Source of the DNA: Phytohabitans sp036906915
GTDB taxonomy: Bacteria; Actinomycetota; Actinomycetes; Mycobacteriales; Micromonosporaceae
NCBI RefSeq assembly: GCF_036906915.1
Contig: NZ_JBAKHX010000017.1
Coordinates: 47,984-111,983 of the forward strand
DNA length: 64,000 nt
Direction: 5' to 3'
The position numbers and the translations under genes are program-made. Positions 25,035 through 34,066 of the stretch are shown here, in pieces. Under the pieces are notes generated by a model. That model made no database searches. It was not told where the DNA came from and saw only the letters and a program-made list of their open reading frames with translations. Every line of letters starts with the position of its first letter. Position 1 is the first letter of the stretch.

Positions 25035-25118
25035 GCGGCGCAGATCAAGGGAGGGTCACGCGATCAAGGGCAAACGCACGCGGTTTTGAGATCGAACCAC
25101 GTGCGTTTGCCCTTGATC
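25035..25118 (-). repeat. 84-nt palindromic element, copy 3 (inverted)
   Basis: The palindrome at 25062-25118 reads on the minus strand with the same GATCTC centre and the same 13-nt spacing to TTGATCTGCG. It is therefore inverted relative to copies 1 and 2. The 57-nt length is conserved exactly; most changes lie in the loop. It ends 27 nt after the glnR stop codon (glnR is read leftward). Confidence 0.85.
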
Positions 25119-25144
25119 GACGGAAGTGGGAGGGAGGCGAAGCC

Positions 25145-25858
25145 TCAGACGGAAATGGGAGCGGGCTCCGTGTCGGGGAGCTGGCGGGTCGGCGGAACCA
25201 CGAACTTGTAGCCCACCTGACGCACCGTGCCGATCATCGACTCGTACTCGGAGCCGAGCTTGGCGCGCAGCCGCCGCACGTGCACGTCGACGGTGCGGGT
25301 GCCGCCGAAGTAGTCGTAGCCCCACACCTCACGCAGCAGCTGGTCGCGGGTGAACACCCGGCCCGGGTGCTGGGCGAGGAACTTCAGCAGCTCGAACTCC
25401 TTGTAGGTCAGGTCGAGCGGCCGGCCCTTGAGCTTGGCGGCGTACGTGTCGGGGTCGATGGTCAGCTCGCCGGCCCGGATCAGCCCACCGGCGCCAGAGG
25501 TGGCGTTGGTGAGCCGGCCGACCGCCAGCCGCAGCCGCGCCTCGACCTCGGCGGGACCGGCGCTGGCGAGGATGACGTCGTCGACGCCCCAGTCAGCGTT
25601 GAGCGCGATGAGCCCGGCCTCGGTGACGACAGCGACGAGCGGGACGCCCAGCCCGGTGGCGTGCAGCATGCGGCACGTCGCGCGGGCCTCGGCCAGCTCG
25701 GAGCGGGCGTCGACCATGACAGCGTCGGGGCTGGGGCCGGAGACCAACGTGCGCACGTCGCGTGGCGCGGTGCGGACCGAGTGGGGAAGCAGATCGAGCG
25801 CGGGCAGCACGGCGGAAGGCTCACCAGCACGCGCCGTCACGAGGAGCAGGATCTCCAC
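25145..25858 (-). CDS. glnR: GlnR-type nitrogen response regulator
   Basis: This 237-residue OmpR-family regulator has an atypical receiver (residues 1-115) ending in DWGVDDVILASAGPAEVEARLRL. The winged helix follows with LKGRPLDLTYKEFELLKFLAQHPGRVFTRDQLLREVWGYDYFGGTRTVDVHVRRLRAKLG (given here only as landmark; the key piece is WGYDYFGGTRTVDVHVRR). That block and VDARSELAEARATCRML match GlnR of Streptomyces and Mycobacterium, the global activator of nitrogen assimilation. Nearness to mshD and the lmeA-like gene supports orthology. Confidence 0.87.
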   Translation of the reverse strand: MEILLLVTARAGEPSAVLPALDLLPHSVRTAPRDVRTLVSGPSPDAVMVDARSELAEARATCRMLHATGLGVPLVAVVTEAGLIALNADWGVDDVILASAGPAEVEARLRLAVGRLTNATSGAGGLIRAGELTIDPDTYAAKLKGRPLDLTYKEFELLKFLAQHPGRVFTRDQLLREVWGYDYFGGTRTVDVHVRRLRAKLGSEYESMIGTVRQVGYKFVVPPTRQLPDTEPAPISV

Positions 25859-26044
25859 ACTTCACCTCCGTCCTCGCGGCGCTTGGGCCGCGCGGTGACC
25901 GTCGGGGTCCCGGCGTCGCTGACGGGCGGGGTTACTGAAAAACTGACGCTGAGCTTAACCGATTTTCAGCTCATAACGCCCTGGTCCATACCCGTTCATC
26001 TGTGTGATCGGCCATAACGGCCGAGAAAAGAGTACGGTGCGAGC

Positions 26045-27121
26045 GTGTTTCCCTCGTCCCCTGACGTGGGCCGCGAGCCGTGGGACGGACCCCCGCCGGG
26101 CCCGCGGCGTACGGCCCCGAGCGTTTACGGTGCGCCCGGCGCGGCACCGGCGGCCACCCCCGATGAGCGGCGGGAACGCGCCGCTGCCCGGCGCGCCCGC
26201 CGGGACGGGCCGAGCGGCCTGCAGCCGACCGAGCCATCCGAGTCCGAGTCGGATGGCTCGGAAAACGAGGACGCGCCGGAGGAGGTCGAGCCGGTACCGG
26301 TACGCCGGTTGCTCTCCGTAGCGGTGGCCGGGTTCGCTGGGCTGCTCACCCTGGGCCTGATCATGGGTGCCCAGACCGCCGGACCGGGTAGCGCGCGCAT
26401 CCCGTACGCGATCGTGATCTTCGGTGTGCAGTTGCTCTTCGTCCTGGCTTGGACGATGGCGATCCGCCCGCCGGCCCTGCCCTTGGTGGCTGGCGTCTGC
26501 GTGGGGGTCGCCGCGCTGGCGGATTTCGCCGCCATCTCACCTGACACCGCGACCATCGCCCCGGTCGGGTATGTCGCCGTGGGCGGTTTCGTGGCGGGCG
26601 TGCTCGCGCAGCTCATCCGGCGTGTCGACCGGGTGCGTGTCACCGATTCGTTGGGCGCGACCCTGCTCATCGTGGTCGGTGTCGTCGCGTTCGCCACCTT
26701 GATCGTGCTGGGTCGGGTGCCGCTGGGTACCCAGGCGATCTTTGTCTGTCTCACCGCGACCGGCGTGTCGCTGGTCGCGGCGCGCCTGACGGACGCGGTG
26801 TTCGCCTGGCCGCGCCTGGCGCCGCAGGTGCCGCGCGGCGCGGCCGGCGTCGTGCTCGGCGCGATGTGCGGCACGTTGGCCGCCGCGGTCATCGGCAGCT
26901 ACGTCGTGGGTTTCACGCCCGTCAGCGGCGCGGTGGTCGGCCTGGTCGCGGCCAGTGCGGCCGGCCTTGCCGACCTGGCTGCCGGGTACTCCGAGGCGGG
27001 CCGCCAGATGGCCGGGGAACCGCCGACGATGTGGATCGCTCGGCACATGCAGGGGCCGCTCGGCGGGTTCGCATTGGCGGCACCCGCGGCTTATGCCATG
27101 TGCGTCCTGTTTCTCACGTGA
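26045..27121 (+). CDS. Multi-pass membrane protein of unknown function
   Basis: This 358-residue protein has an N-terminal disordered region of about 95 residues rich in Pro, Arg and Glu, then about eight hydrophobic helices (for example LLSVAVAGFAGLLTLGLIMG and AIFVCLTATGVSLVAARLTD). No domain was recognised. The GTG start at 26045 is the earliest plausible one in the divergent spacer from glnR (186 nt); the true start could be internal. It precedes the lmeA-like gene by 37 nt and may be cotranscribed with it. Confidence 0.7.
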   Translation: MFPSSPDVGREPWDGPPPGPRRTAPSVYGAPGAAPAATPDERRERAAARRARRDGPSGLQPTEPSESESDGSENEDAPEEVEPVPVRRLLSVAVAGFAGLLTLGLIMGAQTAGPGSARIPYAIVIFGVQLLFVLAWTMAIRPPALPLVAGVCVGVAALADFAAISPDTATIAPVGYVAVGGFVAGVLAQLIRRVDRVRVTDSLGATLLIVVGVVAFATLIVLGRVPLGTQAIFVCLTATGVSLVAARLTDAVFAWPRLAPQVPRGAAGVVLGAMCGTLAAAVIGSYVVGFTPVSGAVVGLVAASAAGLADLAAGYSEAGRQMAGEPPTMWIARHMQGPLGGFALAAPAAYAMCVLFLT

Positions 27122-27158
27122 GCGTGACACACAGGAACACCGGGTATAAACGACGAAC

Positions 27159-27941
27159 GTGACGACGTACACGTACGCCGACGAGGGCACGCAGCCGCGC
27201 CGCAGGCGGGGCCGGCGGCTGCTGACCGTACTCATCGTGCTGCTGCTTGTGCTGCTGGGGCTCGTGGCGGTGGCCGACCGGGTCGGTGCCTCGATGGCCG
27301 AACGTGTGATCGGCGATCAGATCGAGCAGGAACTCGTCGCCCAAGGCCTGAAGACGTCGCCGCCCGAGGTGAGCGTCGGCGGCTTTCCGTTCCTGACCCA
27401 GGTGCTCGCAGGCGAATACGAGTCGATCTCGATCCAGCTCCGGGACGTCGAGGGGACGGTAGAGGGCGAAGGCGTCCGGCTGCCGCGCCTGGACGTCGAG
27501 GCGCGCACCGTGACCGCGCCGCTCGACACGCTGCGCACCCAGCAGGGTGAGATCACCGCCGGCACCGTGGAGGGCACGGCCATCGTTGCGTACGCCAGCG
27601 TCGTCGCCTTGATCAACCAGCCCGGTCTTCAATTGTCCGAACGGGACGGTGTGCTCTTCGTCACCGCTCCGCTCCGGGTGCTCGGCCAGGAGATCACCGT
27701 GAACGGCAACGCGGAGCTGGCGGTCCGCGACGGCCGCGTGCAGGTGTCCTTCGCCAACCTCTCGGCGGAAGGGGCGCCGCAGGGCGCCGAGGAGTTCGTC
27801 AACGCGTACGCCCGGGACATCTCGCTCAACCTGGCGCTGCCCGAGATGCCGTTCCAGCTGAAACTGCAGGACGTCAAGGCTCAGTCGGACGGGCTCGCGG
27901 TGACCGCCGCGGCCCAGAACGTGCCGCTCAACCAGTCGTAA
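27159..27941 (+). CDS. LmeA-like DUF2993 phospholipid-binding protein
   Basis: This 260-residue exported protein has an acidic N-terminus, a transmembrane segment at about residues 22-42 (LLTVLIVLLLVLLGLVAVAD), and a DUF2993 domain: GASMAERVIGDQIEQELVAQ, PPEVSVGGFPFLTQVLAGEY and a C-terminal DVKAQSDGLAVTAAAQNVPL. In mycobacteria the DUF2993 protein LmeA binds phospholipid and supports cell-envelope mannan elongation; it is encoded beside glnR, as here. The GTG start at 27159 is used. Confidence 0.87.
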   Translation: MTTYTYADEGTQPRRRRGRRLLTVLIVLLLVLLGLVAVADRVGASMAERVIGDQIEQELVAQGLKTSPPEVSVGGFPFLTQVLAGEYESISIQLRDVEGTVEGEGVRLPRLDVEARTVTAPLDTLRTQQGEITAGTVEGTAIVAYASVVALINQPGLQLSERDGVLFVTAPLRVLGQEITVNGNAELAVRDGRVQVSFANLSAEGAPQGAEEFVNAYARDISLNLALPEMPFQLKLQDVKAQSDGLAVTAAAQNVPLNQS

Positions 27942-28068
27942 GCGGGGTCCAGGCCGACCGCCTCGTTGGTCGCCACTGCTCCTATCGCGATCCAAGAGTG
28001 ACTAGGCCGTCCCGGATGGTGAGTCGCTGCTGTTACCTGCGGAAGAACGGCTGGTAAGCTCGCTGACC

Positions 28069-28146
28069 ATGGGGACGCTCCTCACCAAACGGCGCGCGGT
28101 CGACCTGTGCCGCGTGGCCGCCTGCCTGTGTCGCCCCGTCATCTGA
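28069..28146 (+). CDS. Cys-rich leader peptide
   Basis: This 25-codon ORF reads TKRRAVDLCRVAACLCRPV at residues 6-24, with Cys at 14, 19 and 21. It lies 158 nt upstream of a thiosulfate sulfurtransferase gene. Cys-rich short ORFs at this position are known in mycobacteria as cysteine-responsive attenuators: starved ribosomes stall on the Cys codons and downstream transcription continues. The pattern LTKRRAVDLCRVAACLCR is a recurring actinobacterial leader family, so this is very likely translated. Confidence 0.85.
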   Translation: MGTLLTKRRAVDLCRVAACLCRPVI

Positions 28147-28164
28147 CGGCGGGGCCGGTTTTGC
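28113..28164 (+). promoter_or_regulatory. Candidate attenuator following the Cys-rich leader
   Basis: The end of the leader ORF can fold in two ways. CGCCCCGTC (28132-28140) can pair with GACGGCGGGG (28145-28154), followed by CCGGTTTT. Alternatively GGCCGCC (about 28115-28121) can pair with GGCGGGGCC (28148-28156). The two helices share the 3' strand and the first is followed by a T-run, as expected for a terminator/antiterminator switch overlapping the leader codons. The pairing is read by eye. Confidence 0.45.
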
Positions 28165-28304
28165 GTACCCTCTGATCCACTTACGCCCGGCAGTGGCGCC
28201 GTCGCACGTACCCGTGATCGTCCAAATCCATGGGTCGCGCGCCACGGCAAGTTTTGAGCGCCTGCGCGCCGACCTCGAATCAATCCTCACAAGGAGTTCA
28301 TTCG

Positions 28305-29153
28305 ATGAGTCGCGACACTGCACTCGTATCCGCAGACTGGGCCGAGAGCAATCTCGACGCCCCGGGTGTGGTCTTCGTCGAAGTCGACGAAGACACCACC
28401 GCCTATGACGGTGGGCACATCCCCGGAGCCATCAAGCTGGATTGGAAAAAGGACCTGCAGGACCCGGTGCGCCGGGACTTCGTCAACAAGCAGCAGTTCG
28501 AGGCCCTGCTCTCCGAGCGCGGCATTGCCAACGACGACACCGTCGTCCTGTACGGCGGCAACAACAACTGGTTCGCGGCCTACGCGTACTGGTACTTCAA
28601 GCTGTACGGGCACGGCGACGTCCGGCTGCTCGACGGTGGCCGCAAGAAGTGGGAGCTGGAAGCTCGCACGCTCAGCAAGGACAGCGTGACGCGCGAGGCC
28701 ACCCAGTACACGGCGCAGGACCCCGACCTGTCGATCCGCGCGTTCCGCGACGAGGCGGTCGCCGCGATCGGCACGAAGAACCTTGTCGACGTGCGCTCGC
28801 CCGACGAGTACGCCGGCCGCCTGCTCGCCCCCGCCCACCTTCCGCAGGAGCAGGCCCAGCGCGCCGGTCACATCCCCACGGCACTCAGCGTGCCGTGGAG
28901 CAAGGCCGCCAACGAAGACGGCACGTTCAAGTCCGACGACGAGCTGCGACAGATCTACGGCGAGGCGGGGCTCGACGACACCAAGTCGACGATCGCGTAC
29001 TGCCGCATCGGCGAGCGCTCCTCGCACACCTGGTTCGTGCTCAAGGAGCTGCTCGGTCACCAGGCCGTGAAGAACTACGACGGTTCGTGGACCGAGTACG
29101 GCTCGCTTGTCGGCGTGCCCGTGGCCCTCGGCGATGAGCCCGGAAAGGCGTGA
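28305..29153 (+). CDS. Thiosulfate sulfurtransferase (rhodanese), CysA2/SseA type
   Basis: This 282-residue tandem rhodanese has an inactive N-terminal domain (HIPGAIKLDWKKDLQDP, VVLYGGNNNWFAAYAYW) and a catalytic C-terminal one. The persulfide cysteine lies in IAYCRIGERSSHTWFVL (about residue 233), preceded by DVRSPDEYAG. It transfers sulfur from thiosulfate to an acceptor. The ATG at 28305 has AAGGAG 9 nt upstream. It is followed within 2 nt by the SseC-like gene, the same pair as cysA2-sseC2 in mycobacteria, and is preceded by the Cys-rich leader. Confidence 0.93.
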   Translation: MSRDTALVSADWAESNLDAPGVVFVEVDEDTTAYDGGHIPGAIKLDWKKDLQDPVRRDFVNKQQFEALLSERGIANDDTVVLYGGNNNWFAAYAYWYFKLYGHGDVRLLDGGRKKWELEARTLSKDSVTREATQYTAQDPDLSIRAFRDEAVAAIGTKNLVDVRSPDEYAGRLLAPAHLPQEQAQRAGHIPTALSVPWSKAANEDGTFKSDDELRQIYGEAGLDDTKSTIAYCRIGERSSHTWFVLKELLGHQAVKNYDGSWTEYGSLVGVPVALGDEPGKA

Positions 29154-29155
29154 CA

Positions 29156-29479
29156 ATGACTGCTGTGACTTCCGCGGGTTGCGCCGCGCCCGACCAGGCC
29201 GCCCCGCTGCCGGCCAGCGTCGACCTCGAAAAGGAAACCGTGATTACGGGCGTCGTGAACAACGGCTCCGGCGAGGCGGTGGCCGGCGCGTACGTGCGAC
29301 TGCTCGACTCGACCGGTGAGTTCACGGCCGAGGTGGTCACCTCTCCCGAAGGCCAGTTCCGGTTCTTCGCCGCTCCGGGCACCTGGACGCTGCGCGCCCT
29401 TTCCCGGCACGGCAACGGCGACGCCACCGTGACCGCCAGCCAGGGCATCAACCAGGTCAGCGTCACCGTCGCCGCCTGA
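29156..29479 (+). CDS. DUF1416 (SseC-like) protein
   Basis: This 107-residue protein has CAAPDQAAPLPASVDLEKE and a single immunoglobulin-like/CNA-B-type beta domain (VVNNGSGEAVAGAYVRLLDS, GQFRFFAAPGTWTLRALSR). This is the DUF1416/SseC family that always accompanies the sulfurtransferase; its biochemical role is unknown. ATG 29156 is chosen over GTG 29150, which would overlap the upstream stop by 4 nt and is also plausible. A strong hairpin follows at 29496. Confidence 0.9.
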   Translation: MTAVTSAGCAAPDQAAPLPASVDLEKETVITGVVNNGSGEAVAGAYVRLLDSTGEFTAEVVTSPEGQFRFFAAPGTWTLRALSRHGNGDATVTASQGINQVSVTVAA

Positions 29480-29495
29480 CCCCAGAGCAACAGCA

Positions 29496-29531
29496 AAGCA
29501 GGCGCCTCCCGAAGCCGGGGGGCGCCTGCTT
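29496..29531. terminator. Bidirectional terminator hairpin
   Basis: AAGCAGGCGCCTCCC pairs with GGGGGGCGCCTGCTT across a 6-nt loop, with one G-T pair. It lies between the convergent sseC-like and subtilase genes; the flanking A/T runs are short. Confidence 0.85.
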
Positions 29532-29540
29532 CATGTGTGG

Positions 29541-32500
29541 CTAGATGCAGCTTTGTTCGAGGGTGACGTCCACGGTTTGTGTGACGCCGGGTTCGATTGG
29601 CAGGCGCTGGCTGGTCGCCAGCCAGCCGTCCTTGGACACCACGATGTCGTACCGCCCGCGCGGCAGCCAGTACGAGTACTTGCCGGTGGAGTCGGCACGT
29701 GACGTGTACGTGTTGTCAGGGTTGGCGATCGAGAGGAACCGCACCGTCGCCGGCACGGCCACGATCTCGCCGTCACACGTCACGCCGAGCACGCTGCCCT
29801 GGACCTTGCCCCAGTTCGTCGGCGGTGACACGTTCAGCGTCACCGTGACCTGCGGGACCGGGTACGGGGTGTCGGTGCGGATGCCGAGCTTGGCACGGTA
29901 GGCACCAGGCTGGTTGATGCCCAGCGTCGGGTGGGCGTCAACCTTGACGGTGACGTTGCGGGAGGCGCCGGCCGCCAGGGTGAACGCGGTCACGTTCTCC
30001 GACAGCCACGGCACGTCGGCGATCTCGTCGCAGAGGTCGAGCCCACCACCGAGCCGTTCGGTTTCCACCGTGCTGTTGAAGCCGCCCGGCGACCCACCGA
30101 TCTTGTACGTGCCGCAGGCGCCTCCGCCCCGGTACCGGGGGAACTGCGTCGCCGGCAGGTCGACCCAGGCGTTGGTGCTCGGGTCGAACGCGAGGCTCCG
30201 GTTGGTGATCGTGCTGAACCCGTTGGTCACGCCGCCTGCCAGGATCAGCAGCCCGCTGGCTGTGGAGTGCGCGGAGCCCCACAGGTCGAGCGGCAGGTCG
30301 GGAAGTGCCGTCCACCGGTTGGTGGCGGGGTCGTACACGAAGGCGTCCTTGTGTGACACGGTCGAGGCGCCGCCAGCGCAGTAAACCTTGCCGCCGATGC
30401 CGCCGCACGACTGGAACGACACGAGGTGCGGGTACGGCGCCCGGGTCGTGAACGTGCCCGTGGTCGGATCGAACGCCAGTACGTCGGTGGAGTCCGGGCA
30501 GGTGCTGTCGACGCAGCCGGCCACCAGGTACACCTTGCCGCCCGCTACCGCGATCCCAGCCGCGGCCCGTGGTGTCGGGTTGACCGCGCCGGGCACTGTG
30601 CTCCACGCGCCGGTGGCGGGGTCGAAGACGTCGACGGTGGCGACGACGTCGTCGGGACCCCAGCCGCCGAAGACGTACAGCTTGCCGTTGACGGCTGCCG
30701 CAGACGGCTTGGAGCGTGCGCTCGGCATGTCGGGCAGTTGCCGCCAGGAGCCGGCGACTGGGTCGTACACGTACGCGGAACGCTCCCGTCCGGTGTCGCT
30801 GCCACCGCCCACGGAGTAGATCTTGCCGTCGACCGTTGCGGCGGCGTTGTCGAAGATCGGCACCGGGAAGTCGGCGACCCGGCTCCACGCGTCGTCGATG
30901 AGCGTGCTGGCGCGTGGCGCGTAGGTCGGCAGCTTGCCGTCCGACGCCTGCTCCTTGCGCGCGCCGCCGGGCACGGCGACCTCGGTCAGCCGTGCGCCCT
31001 GCCGGCTCATCGCCTCGAACCCGCCGGGGAACTCCAGCAGGTCGACCTGTGCCGGCGCACTGCCGGTATTGGTGATCTTGACTGTGGCCGTGCGGCTGCG
31101 GCCGATTTGCGCGAACGTCTCGATCGACGTCGTGCTCACCGCGATCCGCGGCGCGGTGATCGGGAAGTCGACCTGCGTGGCGCCGTCGCCGGCCACGTAC
31201 GCGTCCTTGGTCGCCGGCGGGTATCCAGCCTTCGTGGCCCGGAACTGCCGGTTACCGATGACGGACGAGAAGAGCCAGTAGAACCCGTCGGCTGCCGACG
31301 TGCCCGACTCGACCGGCGGATCCACACTGGACACCTGCACGCCGGCCAGTGCGGCACCGGTGTTGGCGTCGGTGGTGCGGCCGACGACCAGGCCGCCCGG
31401 CACCGGCTGGCAGAGTCGGTTGACGATCTGGACGTTGTCGACCTGCCACCACCATGCGAACCGGCCGTTGAACCGGAACCGCACGAGCGCGTCCGAGTCG
31501 CCAGCCACCGGGAACAGCGGTACCTCTTCGACCAGCGGACCGCGGCGGCTGGTGGCTTGATGCCACACGTTGGTCCACGAAGCGCCGCCGTCGCTGGACA
31601 CGTCGATGTCGGCGCTGTCGGCGCCTACGCCGACCGCACGCCAGTCGCTGTTGAACCGGATGTATGGCGCGGACTGGTCGGACAGGTCCAGCGGCGGGGT
31701 GATGAGGTCGGTGTCCTGCGTGTTGCCGGAGCCCAGTGCGTCACTGTCGATGATCGCGAAGCCGCCGCTGCCACCGGTCAGGTTGCCGCGGTTGCCAGGG
31801 TCGTCGAACTGCCAGCCGCCCGTCGTGGTGCGGTTGACCACCGTCCAGCCGGGCGGTGCCGTGGTGCCGTCGAAGCTCTCGGTCATCGTCGGCTCAGCGA
31901 AGCTGGCCCGGTACCCAGGCGCGGTGCAGCCGGGGTCGACCCGCATCACCGCGTCGACCTTGCCGTTAACTTCGCCCACCGCTACCTCGCGGGTCAATGT
32001 CTGGTAGCCGGGGATGAGCGAGGTGAAGGTGAACCGGTATGTGCTGCCACCGGCCAGCCCGACCGAGTACAGGCCGGTAGCCGGGTCGCTGAAGATCGGA
32101 CCTCCGGGCCGGCCCGCCACGTCGATGCGCGCCGCGAGCGGCCAGCGGTGACCGGAGCCGTCGAAGACCAGGCCGCCGATGCGTACCGTCGTGGCGGCGT
32201 CGAGGTCGAAGTTGGCCGTCACGGTGCCGTTCTCGGGCACGGTGACGGTCACCGACTCGCTGCGGTAGCCGTACAGAGCCGCGGTGACCCGCTGCTCACC
32301 GATGGGAAGGCTGAGCGAGTAGGAGCCGTTCGCCGCGGTCGTCGCGGTCTCGTCCGCCGCGCTGACCGTCGCGCCAGCCAGGGGCTTGCCCGCGGCATCG
32401 GTGACCACGCCGGTCACCTCGCCGACCTGCCGGATGGCCCGGGCGACGGCGGCGTACGCGTCGAGCCGCCCCTCGCCGAAGTTGTTGTTGTCGGCCGCGG

Positions 32501-33854
32501 TGCCGCCGCAGCCGGTGGAGTCGACGTCGAGGGCGGTGCGGTCGAGCACGTTTCGGGTCGCCTCCACCTTGCCCTTCAGGGTCGGCGCCGCCGACCACAG
32601 CAGCGCGACCGTGCCGCTGACGTGTGGAGTGGCCATCGACGTGCCGTTGAAGGCCGCGTACAGGTTGCCCGGGACGCTGGACCGCACGTTGACGGCGGGT
32701 GCTGAGATGTCGGGCTTGGTGCTTCCGTCCACAGCGGAAACGCCTCGGCTCGACGACCCGTAGATCGCGTTGTTGATGTCGTGGCCGCCAACCGCGTACG
32801 CGCCGGGTTCGTCGCCGGGCGAGTTGGCGGTGTCGCAGCCAGGGCCGGCGTTGCCGACCGCGAAGGACGGGAACATGCCGGCTGCCGTCCAGGCGGCGAT
32901 CGTCTGGCGGTACCAGGGGTCGTTCTGGCCGCCGCCCCACGAGTTGTTCACCACGTCGGCATGGAGGTCGGGGCGGGGGTTGCCGCCGTTCAGGTCGGTG
33001 GGTGCGAGCACCCACTCACCCGAGGCCAGCAGCGAGGCGTCGGTGCAGTTGCGGTCTTCGCAGCCCTTGGCGGCGATCCATTTGGCACCGGGCGCGACGC
33101 CGATCTGGTTGTTGCCGCCGTCGTTACCGACCGCGGTGCCGGCCACGTGCGTGCCGTGGTCCTCGTTGTCGCAGGGCGCGGGGCTGCCGCACACACCGGC
33201 CGGGTCGAACCAGTTGTAGTTGTGGTCGAAGTTGCCCTCGCCAAGGTTGCCCCGGTACTGGTTGACCAGCGCCGGGTGGTCGTACTGCGCGCCGCTGTCG
33301 ATCGTCGCGACGACGATGCCCTCGCCGCGCGTCCCGTACTGGGACCAGACCTCGGGCGCGCGGACCTTGTCGACGTTCCACTCGGCGGCTGCGACGCCGC
33401 GCTCAGGGGCCTTGGTCGGCAGCGTCTTTGCTGTGGGCGTCAGCAGCGGATAGCTGCGGCTCGGTTCGATCCGTTCGACGTCGGGGCGGGCGGCGATCGC
33501 GTCTACTGTGGACTGATCGCCGGTGACCTGGAGGGCGTTGGCGATCCAGAAGCTGCGGTATGGCGCCTTGCGCTCGTCGAGCTCGGTCCGCAGGTCTGCC
33601 TGGCTGCTCTTGGCTGTGCCGGTGAGCTGCTGGTACACGTGCGTGGCGCGGGCGTCCGAGGTGGCCTGCTTCGCGGCGCCGGCCAGGTTGGCTCGCTCGC
33701 GTAGGTAGACCATGAATTTGGTGGTGCCCTTGGCGTCGAGCTCGGCGACCAGGTCGGGGCTGACCGGTGCGCGCGCCTCGGCGGCGCTGGCGATGGCCGG
33801 TTGGGCCGTTATGCCGAGCACCCCCACCAACAGTGCGATAGATAACCGTCTCAT
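29541..33854 (-). CDS. Large secreted subtilase with carboxypeptidase-regulatory and kelch domains
   Basis: This 1437-residue S8 peptidase starts with a signal peptide at residues 1-24 (ALLVGVLGITAQPAIASAAEA) and an inhibitor I9-like propeptide to about 150. The catalytic triad is in VVATIDSGAQYDHP (Asp), DNEDHGTHVAGTAVGND (His) and FNGTSMATPHVSGTVALLW (Ser), with NNSWGGG supplying the oxyanion Asn. Carboxypeptidase-regulatory-like beta domains (ATVSAADETATTAANGSYSL) and a MAM/discoidin-like segment follow. About six kelch repeats come next (GKLYVFGGWGPDDVVATVDVF) and a final CNA-B-like domain. The ATG at 33854 is preferred because it begins the signal peptide and has GGAGG upstream. Confidence 0.9.
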   Translation of the reverse strand: MRRLSIALLVGVLGITAQPAIASAAEARAPVSPDLVAELDAKGTTKFMVYLRERANLAGAAKQATSDARATHVYQQLTGTAKSSQADLRTELDERKAPYRSFWIANALQVTGDQSTVDAIAARPDVERIEPSRSYPLLTPTAKTLPTKAPERGVAAAEWNVDKVRAPEVWSQYGTRGEGIVVATIDSGAQYDHPALVNQYRGNLGEGNFDHNYNWFDPAGVCGSPAPCDNEDHGTHVAGTAVGNDGGNNQIGVAPGAKWIAAKGCEDRNCTDASLLASGEWVLAPTDLNGGNPRPDLHADVVNNSWGGGQNDPWYRQTIAAWTAAGMFPSFAVGNAGPGCDTANSPGDEPGAYAVGGHDINNAIYGSSSRGVSAVDGSTKPDISAPAVNVRSSVPGNLYAAFNGTSMATPHVSGTVALLWSAAPTLKGKVEATRNVLDRTALDVDSTGCGGTAADNNNFGEGRLDAYAAVARAIRQVGEVTGVVTDAAGKPLAGATVSAADETATTAANGSYSLSLPIGEQRVTAALYGYRSESVTVTVPENGTVTANFDLDAATTVRIGGLVFDGSGHRWPLAARIDVAGRPGGPIFSDPATGLYSVGLAGGSTYRFTFTSLIPGYQTLTREVAVGEVNGKVDAVMRVDPGCTAPGYRASFAEPTMTESFDGTTAPPGWTVVNRTTTGGWQFDDPGNRGNLTGGSGGFAIIDSDALGSGNTQDTDLITPPLDLSDQSAPYIRFNSDWRAVGVGADSADIDVSSDGGASWTNVWHQATSRRGPLVEEVPLFPVAGDSDALVRFRFNGRFAWWWQVDNVQIVNRLCQPVPGGLVVGRTTDANTGAALAGVQVSSVDPPVESGTSAADGFYWLFSSVIGNRQFRATKAGYPPATKDAYVAGDGATQVDFPITAPRIAVSTTSIETFAQIGRSRTATVKITNTGSAPAQVDLLEFPGGFEAMSRQGARLTEVAVPGGARKEQASDGKLPTYAPRASTLIDDAWSRVADFPVPIFDNAAATVDGKIYSVGGGSDTGRERSAYVYDPVAGSWRQLPDMPSARSKPSAAAVNGKLYVFGGWGPDDVVATVDVFDPATGAWSTVPGAVNPTPRAAAGIAVAGGKVYLVAGCVDSTCPDSTDVLAFDPTTGTFTTRAPYPHLVSFQSCGGIGGKVYCAGGASTVSHKDAFVYDPATNRWTALPDLPLDLWGSAHSTASGLLILAGGVTNGFSTITNRSLAFDPSTNAWVDLPATQFPRYRGGGACGTYKIGGSPGGFNSTVETERLGGGLDLCDEIADVPWLSENVTAFTLAAGASRNVTVKVDAHPTLGINQPGAYRAKLGIRTDTPYPVPQVTVTLNVSPPTNWGKVQGSVLGVTCDGEIVAVPATVRFLSIANPDNTYTSRADSTGKYSYWLPRGRYDIVVSKDGWLATSQRLPIEPGVTQTVDVTLEQSCI

Positions 33855-34066
33855 TGGTTCCTCCCCCGTCCCGCTTTTACTGACAGTGCACTCATGCTTC
33901 TGGCGCGTAACGGTGGTCATCAATGGCGCCTGTCGGGCAGTTCTCGGGCAGAACTCGGGCACGCCGCCCGGGGAATCCGCTTATTCGCCGACATTGCAGT
34001 TGACTTCGTCTATCCCAGGGCGTTGGCTGGGGGCGCACGGAGACTGCGCACCTGGGGAGGAATGCG

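Noticed and set aside
24850..25089. Plus-strand ORFs in the spacer before glnR
   Set aside because: They consist of the palindromic elements and a GTGCG-type tandem run translated; no coding signal.
30426..32705. 759-codon plus-strand frame
   Set aside because: It is antisense to the kelch subtilase; no family features and shadow-like composition.
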